Shown: piece by piece, positions 60,959 through 64,000 of the stretch | Numbering within the stretch: position 1 is the first letter of the stretch | Layout of the letters: the number at the start of each line of letters is the position of its first letter | DNA from: Defluviimonas salinarum | GTDB lineage: Bacteria; Pseudomonadota; Alphaproteobacteria; Rhodobacterales; Rhodobacteraceae | Assembly: GCF_026013545.1 (NCBI RefSeq) | Contig: NZ_JAPDOG010000004.1 | Span: 124,001-188,000 of the forward strand | Length of the DNA stretch: 64,000 nucleotides | Direction of reading: 5' to 3' | Program-made: the position numbers and the translations under genes | Notes under the pieces: generated by a model | What the model saw: only the letters and a program-made list of their open reading frames with translations | What the model was told of the DNA's origin: nothing | Database searches by the model: none

Positions 60959-61657
60959 CTACCAGCTCTCGCCGAAGGGCCTGAGGTCGAGCTCGAAGCT
61001 CCAGGCCTGCCGGTCCTGCCGCGTCACCGCGAAGGCGGCCTCGGCGACGCCCTCGGCCGAGAGGAAGAAGGTCTCCGGCTTGTCCGGCATCCGCGCCTTG
61101 GTGGTGGCGAGATCGACGACCCCGTCCAAGACCAGGTAGGCGACATGGATATTCTCCGGCCCGAGCTGGCGGGCAAGCGACTGGGCAACAGAGCGCTGCG
61201 CCGCCTTTCCGGCCGCGAAGGCGATGGTGCCGGGACGTCCGCGCAGCGCAGCCCCCGCGCCGATCACCACGATATTGCCGCGCCCGAGCTCCCGCATGCC
61301 GGGCAGCACGCCCTTCGCGGCCAGGAAGAGCCCGACCGCGTTGACCTCGACATCGCGGCGCAGGGCGTCGGCGTCCAGCGCGTCGATATCGCCCCAATGC
61401 GCCGATCCGGCGTTGAAGACGAGCGTCTCGATGGGCCCGAGATCGGCGCGGATCGCCGCCAGCGCCGCATCGAGCGAAGCCGGATCCGTCACGTCGCAGG
61501 CATAGCCATGCGCGTCACTCACCGAGGCGAGCGCCGCCGCATCCGGCCCGCGCCGTGAACAGAGCCCGAGCGCATATCCGCCTTCCGAGAACCGCCGGGC
61601 GCAGGCCATCCCGTTGCCGGGACCGACTCCGAGAATGGCGCAAACCGGTTTGGTCAT
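60959..61657 (-). CDS. Atypical SDR-family protein without catalytic Tyr
   Basis: A 232-residue Rossmann protein. The cofactor motif GVGPGNG (10-16) and NAG (82-84) are intact, but the catalytic Ser is absent (VIGAGAAL at 131-138) and the YxxxK motif is FAAGK (Phe147, Lys151). It therefore should bind NAD(P) without normal dehydrogenase chemistry. Close relatives in the superfamily with such changes are regulatory or act on unusual substrates. Convergent with the sulfotransferase-like gene. Confidence 0.75.
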   Translation of the reverse strand: MTKPVCAILGVGPGNGMACARRFSEGGYALGLCSRRGPDAAALASVSDAHGYACDVTDPASLDAALAAIRADLGPIETLVFNAGSAHWGDIDALDADALRRDVEVNAVGLFLAAKGVLPGMRELGRGNIVVIGAGAALRGRPGTIAFAAGKAAQRSVAQSLARQLGPENIHVAYLVLDGVVDLATTKARMPDKPETFFLSAEGVAEAAFAVTRQDRQAWSFELDLRPFGESW

Positions 61658-61736
61658 GGCTTCCTCCCTCCCTCATGCTCTGCCCGAGCATAGCACGACG
61701 CAAGGGCGCGCGCGCCGGAAGGAAGGCGAAGCCGGC

Positions 61737-61997
61737 TCACTCCATGCCGAGCGCGGCCTTGTACATCTCCAGCACCGCCTCTTCCTCGGCAATGTCGTCC
61801 TTGTCGCGCTTCCTGAGCGCGACGATCTTGCGCAGCACCTTGGTGTCGTAGCCGCGCCCCTTGGCCTCGGCCATCACTTCCTTCTGCTGCTCGGCGATGT
61901 CCTTCTTCTCGGCCTCCAGATGCTCGTAGCGTTCGATGAACTGGCGCAGCTCGTCGGCGGCGACGTTGTAGGTGGCATCGGACACGGGCTGGTTCAT
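61737..61997 (-). CDS. gapR: GapR-family (DUF2312) nucleoid-associated protein
   Basis: An 86-residue, almost entirely helical protein. [56 protein letters not shown]-like organisation is the DUF2312 pattern, with the basic [15 protein letters not shown] surface that grips overtwisted DNA ahead of replication forks in Caulobacter GapR. The ATG at 61997 starts [10 protein letters not shown]; a GTG one codon earlier is possible. Frames extending further upstream are not supported. Confidence 0.9.
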   Translation of the reverse strand: MNQPVSDATYNVAADELRQFIERYEHLEAEKKDIAEQQKEVMAEAKGRGYDTKVLRKIVALRKRDKDDIAEEEAVLEMYKAALGME

Positions 61998-62120
61998 CAC
62001 GCATTCTCCTCTACGGGGGCCGGCGTCCTGACTAGACGCTCGCGCGCGGTGCTTCAAGGCCCGGCCTTGCCCTCCCGGCGGCTTCGCGCTAGGGCGGGCG
62101 GAGGCAAGGGGAGGACCGCC

Positions 62121-62336
62121 ATGGACTGGCTCATCTGGACCGGCGCGCTGGTCACGTTCGCGGGACTCGCCGCACTCGTCTGGTGCATCCTGAGCGTCGC
62201 CCGCGCCCGCCGCGAGAACCTGCCCGACCCCGAACTCCGCGCCCGCCTGCAGCGCGCTGTCACGCTGAATTTCGCGGCCCTCCTGCTGTCGGCGCTCGGG
62301 CTGATGATGGTGGTCGCCGGCATCATGCTCGGCTGA
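62121..62336 (+). CDS. 71-residue protein with two membrane helices
   Basis: It reads [20 protein letters not shown] for the first helix and [20 protein letters not shown] for the second, joined by an Arg-rich loop ([19 protein letters not shown]). The ATG at 62121 follows GGGGAGG. Similar small membrane proteins are common, uncharacterised, in Rhodobacterales. It is divergent from gapR. Confidence 0.75.
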   Translation: MDWLIWTGALVTFAGLAALVWCILSVARARRENLPDPELRARLQRAVTLNFAALLLSALGLMMVVAGIMLG

Positions 62337-62345
62337 ACCGGCCCA

Positions 62346-62428
62346 TTCATCTTGCTCCAAGTATCCCCCGCGGAGCGTCCTGCCCCGGCGGCATTTGCCT
62401 CCGGCGGGGATATTTTCGGCAAGATGAA
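62346..62428. repeat. Inverted pair of dispersed repeat tails (copy D)
   Basis: The left arm 62346-62369, read on the minus strand, is GGGGATACTTGGAGCAAGATGAA; the right arm 62406-62428 reads GGGGATATTTTCGGCAAGATGAA. The 36-bp centre holds CCCCGGCGG and CCGGCGGGG, so the whole can fold into one long hairpin. It lies between convergent genes and probably terminates both. Confidence 0.7.
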
Positions 62429-62430
62429 GC

Positions 62431-64000
62431 TCAGTCGTTCAGATCGGCGAATTTCCGGCCGTTCTTGATCAGCTCCTCCCAGAGCGCGGCCGGGCGCCAG
62501 AACGCCTCCTCCTCGCGGGCGTAGTCGACGAGCCGCTTGCGCAGGGCGAGCAAACCGGCCTGGTCGGCCGCCAGCATCGGCCCGCCGCGCCAGCGCGGGA
62601 AGCCGTAGCCGAGAAGCATAACGAGGTCGATGTCCGACGGCCGCGCCGCGATCCCCTCCTCGAGGATCCGCGCGCCCTCGTTGGCCATCGCCGCGAGCAC
62701 CCGGTCCTGAATCTCCGCCGCCGTGACCTCGCGCGCGACGATGCCGCGCGCCTCGCGCTCGGCCGCGATCAGCGCCAGCACGTCGGGATCCTCCACGCCC
62801 TGCCAAGCGCGCTCGGGGTAAAGGTAGTATCCCTTGCCCGCCTTCCGCCCGAGCCGCCCCGCCTCGCAGAGACGGTCGCCGATCGCGACATAGCGGCGCG
62901 CCGGATCCCGCGTCGCGGCGAGCCGCCTGCGACGCGCCCAGGAGATGTCGAGCCCGGCCATGTCGAGCACCTGGTAGGGTCCGGCCGGGAAGCCCCAGGC
63001 GACCATCGCCCGGTCGATCTCGTAAGGCGAGGCGCCATCCTCGAGAAGGAAATCCGCAGCCGTGCGGTAGGCGGTCAGGATCCGGTTGCCGATGAACCCG
63101 TCGCAGACCCCGGCGCGCACCGCGACCTTGCCGATCCGCCGGGCGAGCGCGAAGGCGGAGGCGATGACATCGGGCGCGGTCTCCGCTCCCACGACGACCT
63201 CGACGAGCCGCATCGCCTGCACCGGCAAGAAGAAATGCAGCCCGATCACGTCGCCGGGCCGCGCCGTCGCCGCCGCGATCCGGTTGACGTCCAGGTAAGA
63301 GGTGTTGGTGGCCAGGATCGCGCCCGGCCGCGCCACCCGGTCGAGCTCGGCGAAGATCCCCGCCTTCACCGCCTCGTCCTCGTAGGCCGCCTCGATCACA
63401 AGGTCAGACCCGGCGAGCGCCGCGAGTCCGGTCGCCCCGGCGAGCCGCGCCCATTCGGCCTCACGCGCCTCGGGGCTGAGCCGGCCCTTCGCGACCGCCC
63501 TCTCGTGATGGGTGGCGACGCGCGCAAGCCCCGCGGCAAGCGCCTCGCCGTCGCGCTCCACCAGCGTCACGCTGCAGCCCGCCCCGAGGAGCGCCGTGGC
63601 AATGCCCGCCCCCATCAGGCCACCGCCGACGACGCCGACGTTGTGGATCTCGCGCGGCTTCACATGAGCGAGGTCGGGCTGCTTCGCCGCGCGGCGCTCG
63701 GCGAGGAAGGCGTGGCGCAGGGCCGCCGCCTCCGACGTCGCGACGAGATCCTCGAAGGCGGCGCGCTCGAAGGCGAAGCCTTCGTCCTCGGGCAGGAGCA
63801 GCGCCGCCTCGACACAATCGATGATCCGCCCCGGCGCGGGCAGTTGCGGATCGCCCAGTCCCGACCGCGCCGCGGCCACCGCCAGAAGCCAGGCGCGGGG
63901 ATCGACCCGGCGGCGCTGCTCCTCCACCTCGGGCAGCTCCGCCTCGCCGGCGAGATAAGCCCGCGCGAGCCGTTCGGCCGCCGCCGCTGAGCCGCCCTCG
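62431..64000 (-). CDS. FadB/FadJ-type 3-hydroxyacyl-CoA dehydrogenase / enoyl-CoA hydratase (partial, cut by right edge)
   Basis: The open frame runs to the right edge (522 residues visible; codons continue in frame before the GTG at 63927 that might be mistaken for a start). The NAD-binding motif [20 protein letters not shown] is followed by the 3HCDH domain with [30 protein letters not shown] and [11 protein letters not shown], and a C-terminal duplicated domain ([30 protein letters not shown]). The N-terminal enoyl-CoA hydratase half lies outside. The protein carries out two steps of fatty-acid beta-oxidation. Confidence 0.9.
   Translation of the reverse strand, partial: EGGSAAAAERLARAYLAGEAELPEVEEQRRRVDPRAWLLAVAAARSGLGDPQLPAPGRIIDCVEAALLLPEDEGFAFERAAFEDLVATSEAAALRHAFLAERRAAKQPDLAHVKPREIHNVGVVGGGLMGAGIATALLGAGCSVTLVERDGEALAAGLARVATHHERAVAKGRLSPEAREAEWARLAGATGLAALAGSDLVIEAAYEDEAVKAGIFAELDRVARPGAILATNTSYLDVNRIAAATARPGDVIGLHFFLPVQAMRLVEVVVGAETAPDVIASAFALARRIGKVAVRAGVCDGFIGNRILTAYRTAADFLLEDGASPYEIDRAMVAWGFPAGPYQVLDMAGLDISWARRRRLAATRDPARRYVAIGDRLCEAGRLGRKAGKGYYLYPERAWQGVEDPDVLALIAAEREARGIVAREVTAAEIQDRVLAAMANEGARILEEGIAARPSDIDLVMLLGYGFPRWRGGPMLAADQAGLLALRKRLVDYAREEEAFWRPAALWEELIKNGRKFADLND

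Noticed and set aside
58392-61397. A 1001-codon minus-strand frame over the ABC permease and its divergent neighbour
   Set aside because: It overlaps three well-supported genes in other frames and reads as low-complexity Arg/Ala/Gly sequence, a GC artefact.

Overview
The window is GC-rich, densely coded DNA of a Rhodobacterales-type alphaproteobacterium (Rhodobacter/Paracoccus/Roseobacter relatives). The evidence is the combination of a TakP-like TRAP system, a SqrR/BigR-type sulfide regulator, a GapR-like protein, MetA, and GC-rich hairpins followed by a TATTTGGA..GAAG tail at gene ends. No rRNA, CRISPR array, prophage or replication origin was seen. One tRNA-Thr(UGU) and one patch of decayed insertion sequences (28.4-29.5 kb) are present.

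Layout. 0-3 kb: a LysR-type regulator cut by the left edge, divergent from choline sulfatase betC, then exonuclease III. 3-9.8 kb: a minus-strand operon that reads from 9.79 kb down to 3.06 kb. Its order is a 60-aa membrane peptide, a CuA subunit II, a haem-copper subunit I, a CtaB-like haem O synthase, SCO1/SenC, a cytochrome b / 2x[4Fe-4S] / MvhD-like fusion, a one-TM protein and a bacteriohemerythrin. Subunit I keeps all six metal-ligand histidines but has Gln where oxygen reductases carry the cross-linked Tyr, so the complex looks like a CuA nitric oxide reductase of the NorSY (sNOR) kind rather than a cytochrome oxidase. An FNR-type box lies upstream. This is the best candidate for a poorly described system. 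10-27 kb: guaB, a TehA/SLAC1 channel, a ureohydrolase, a DMT exporter, a FadL porin, a P-loop protein, metA (with the acetyl-CoA-type Glu111), ppk2, a TetR regulator, an MFS pump, an NDUFAF6-like protein, cimA, cysS, and envelope proteins. 27.5-31.5 kb: an SDR dehydrogenase with a palindromic operator, IS110 and IS3 debris, and a secreted protein with four EF-hand loops.

31.6-38.4 kb: a TRAP transporter (large permease, small permease, Tat-exported binding protein) divergent from a Cache-domain histidine kinase and NarL-type regulator, probably its sensor. 38.6-43 kb: small transporters and ilvBN. ilvB is preceded by a textbook attenuator: a promoter, a 15-residue leader peptide with an Ile-Leu-Val-Leu-Leu run, an antiterminator and a U-tailed terminator. 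43-48 kb: two small exported EF-hand paralogues around an ECF sigma factor and a LysE exporter, then aroQ, an HpcH/HpaI aldolase and a DUF475/TerC protein. 48.8-55.3 kb: a sulfide module made of an ArsR repressor with the SqrR cysteine pair, SQR, a DUF2892 protein, and an adaptor plus RND pump. Two perfect ATTC-N8-GAAT operators sit before the repressor gene and before the DUF2892-adaptor-pump genes, suggesting that the pump belongs to the sulfide response.

55.6-64 kb: an ExeA-like AAA protein with an Arg in Walker A, Pro-rich repeats and a Lys/Gly tail; the tRNA; gntK with an iron-type ABC permease; a sulfotransferase-like protein; an SDR lacking its catalytic Tyr; gapR; and a FadB-type 3-hydroxyacyl-CoA dehydrogenase cut by the right edge.
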